Assembly (NCBI RefSeq): GCF_018623055.1
Contig: NZ_CP076019.1
Span: 2,728,001-2,792,000, forward strand
Source of the DNA: Halorubrum sp. 2020YC2
Lineage (GTDB): Archaea; Halobacteriota; Halobacteria; Halobacteriales; Haloferacaceae
DNA: 64,000 nucleotides
Direction: 5' to 3'
The translations under genes and the position numbers were made by a program. A model generated the notes under the pieces. It had not been told where the DNA came from, searched no databases, and saw only the letters and a list, made by a program, of their open reading frames with translations. Below, one piece after another: positions 62,774 to 64,000 of the stretch; the first letter of the stretch is position 1, and every line of letters starts with the position of its first letter.

Positions 62774-63958
62774 GTGGTGTCGGTGGGCGCTGACGGCGGC
62801 TCCGCCCCCGAGTCGGACGCCACGAGCGACGACGCCGACGCGCCGGTCGTCGCCGGCTTCTTCTCCGGCTGCGGCGGCCTCGACTTGGGCTTCGAGCGGG
62901 CCGGCTTCGACGTGGCCCTCGGGAGCGACCAGTGGGAGCCGGCCGCGGAGACGTACCGCCGCAACTTCTCGGACGTGGAGTTCATCGAGGAGGATGTCCG
63001 CGGGCTCGACGCCCCGGCGATCCGCGAGACCGTCGAGCGCGCCGGCTACGAACCCGACGGGATCGACGTGGTGATCGGCGGCCCGCCGTGTCAGGGGTTC
63101 AGCCGGCTCAACAACGAGCAGATCGAGCTGGACGAGATGGAGAAGGACCGGCGGAACACCCTCTTCGAGGAGTTCCTCCGGGTCGTCTCCGTCCTCGAAC
63201 CGCAGCTGGTGTTGATGGAGAACGTCCGCGACCTGATCAACCGGCAGACCAGCGACGACCGGTACGTGAAAGACCTCATCGTCGACGAGTTCGCGGCCCA
63301 CGGCTACAAGTGCGAGTACCGCGTGCTGGAGGCCGAGCAGTACGGCGTTCCCCAGAAGCGCCGCCGGATCTTCTTCGTGGGGACCGACCGCGACGTGCCG
63401 ATCCGCTTCCCCGAGCCGACGACCCCGGAGGGGAACTGGCGAACCGCGGGCGAGGCGCTCGCGGACGCGAGCGACGACCTCCCGAACATGAGGTACGCGA
63501 ACACCGGAGAGAAGACGCTCGAACGCATCCGGCACGTCCCGCCTGGCGGCTACTACCGAGACCTCCCGGACCGCCTGAAGACGAAAAAGTACCAGTGCGA
63601 CTGCGAGGACACCGACACCTGCCCCCACGAGCCGGAAATAGTCAAGCGGTACGGGACGTACCTCCGCCGGCTTGACCCCGACGAGCCCTCGCTAACGGTG
63701 AGCACGAACGTCTTCATCCACCCGACCGAGGACCGCTACCTCACCCCCCGCGAGATGGCACGGCTCCAGACGTTCCCGGACGAGTTCGCGTTCGAGGGGA
63801 CGAAGACCGACGTGATGAAACAGATCGGCAACGCGGTCCCGGTCCGACTCGGCGAGGAATTGGCGAACCAACTCCGGGAGTACTTCCCCGAGATCCGGGA
63901 CGCGCCCCCCGCCGACCCCGACGTGTACGAACAGCAGTCGCTTACGGATCTGGCCTGA
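62774..63958 (+). CDS. C5 DNA cytosine methyltransferase
   Basis: From the GTG at 62774 the protein is 394 aa (GTG at 62777 or 62783 is also possible). Motif I is GFFSGCGGLDLGFERAGF, motif IV GGPPCQGFSRLN with the catalytic Cys, motif VI LMENVRDL, and motif VIII QYGVPQKRRRIFFVG. Motifs IX-X include LTVSTNVFIHPTEDRYLTPR and MKQIGNAVP. The target recognition region is between about 250 and 310, with CDCEDTDTCPHEP, a possible Zn-binding segment. No restriction nuclease gene is adjacent in the visible 40 bp after it, so it may be an orphan methylase. Confidence 0.92.
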   Translation: MVSVGADGGSAPESDATSDDADAPVVAGFFSGCGGLDLGFERAGFDVALGSDQWEPAAETYRRNFSDVEFIEEDVRGLDAPAIRETVERAGYEPDGIDVVIGGPPCQGFSRLNNEQIELDEMEKDRRNTLFEEFLRVVSVLEPQLVLMENVRDLINRQTSDDRYVKDLIVDEFAAHGYKCEYRVLEAEQYGVPQKRRRIFFVGTDRDVPIRFPEPTTPEGNWRTAGEALADASDDLPNMRYANTGEKTLERIRHVPPGGYYRDLPDRLKTKKYQCDCEDTDTCPHEPEIVKRYGTYLRRLDPDEPSLTVSTNVFIHPTEDRYLTPREMARLQTFPDEFAFEGTKTDVMKQIGNAVPVRLGEELANQLREYFPEIRDAPPADPDVYEQQSLTDLA

Positions 63959-64000
63959 GCGCGATATCGTTTTGAATCACACACATACTGCTCTTTTCGC

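Overview
The window is chromosomal DNA from a haloarchaeon, most like Halorubrum. The evidence is very high G+C, proteins rich in Asp/Glu, TATA boxes about 25-32 bp before many (often leaderless) starts, the chromosomal protein MC1, an archaeal 16S-tRNA-Ala-23S-5S-tRNA-Cys operon, and a PGF-CTERM surface protein. The genus is inferred from general resemblance, not from a search.

Layout. 0-11 kb: housekeeping genes (a PHP phosphoesterase, hemB, a small ferredoxin, valS, pyrD, an AbrB-like protein, MC1) and small conserved haloarchaeal proteins. 11.2-17.1 kb: the rRNA operon with two promoters, a 16S processing stem, three rRNAs, two tRNAs and a strong hairpin terminator. 17.1-28 kb: an accessory island with a PAP2 remnant, a frameshifted sulfatase, a membrane-anchored Bat-type regulator, a 1515-aa GLUG-repeat surface protein, an integrase remnant and possible IS200/IS605 debris. 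28-45.7 kb: an HD phosphohydrolase, a VOC-esterase pair, the four-gene prkA-prkA2-yeaH-spoVR operon, DUF1028, an EEP-family enzyme, a PUA protein, a membrane-anchored 2Fe-2S ferredoxin and NifU/Nfu. 45.7-55.3 kb: sugar-related genes (a secreted multidomain GH97 glycosidase, an HpaI-type aldolase, a ROK kinase) mixed with FAU-1, a PrsW protease and UspA. 55.5-64 kb: small zinc-ribbon proteins, ferredoxin, cold-shock protein, a HAD-APH fusion, tRNA-Phe with tandem fragments of its own 3' half, beta-carbonic anhydrase and a cytosine-5 DNA methyltransferase.

The most unusual signal is a family of three noncoding elements, at 4920-5284 (minus), 5664-6020 (plus) and 43098-43557 (plus). Two are bounded by the inverted motif TTATAAATAG...CTATTTATAA. 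In all three a TATA box lies 32-35 bp before a conserved CCTCCAAAGCCCCAG block. A long stem follows whose sequence differs between copies but stays perfectly paired (18, 11 and 17 bp, with compensatory changes). Then come conserved single-stranded blocks and a second hairpin. This points to a transcribed structured RNA carried on a small, MITE-like repeat. The third copy also carries an array of 51-bp direct repeats of its 5' part.

A second unusual signal is 61358-61824, where fragments of the tRNA-Phe 3' half are repeated three times beside the intact gene, including a 94-bp perfect duplication. This looks like stacked attachment or insertion scars.
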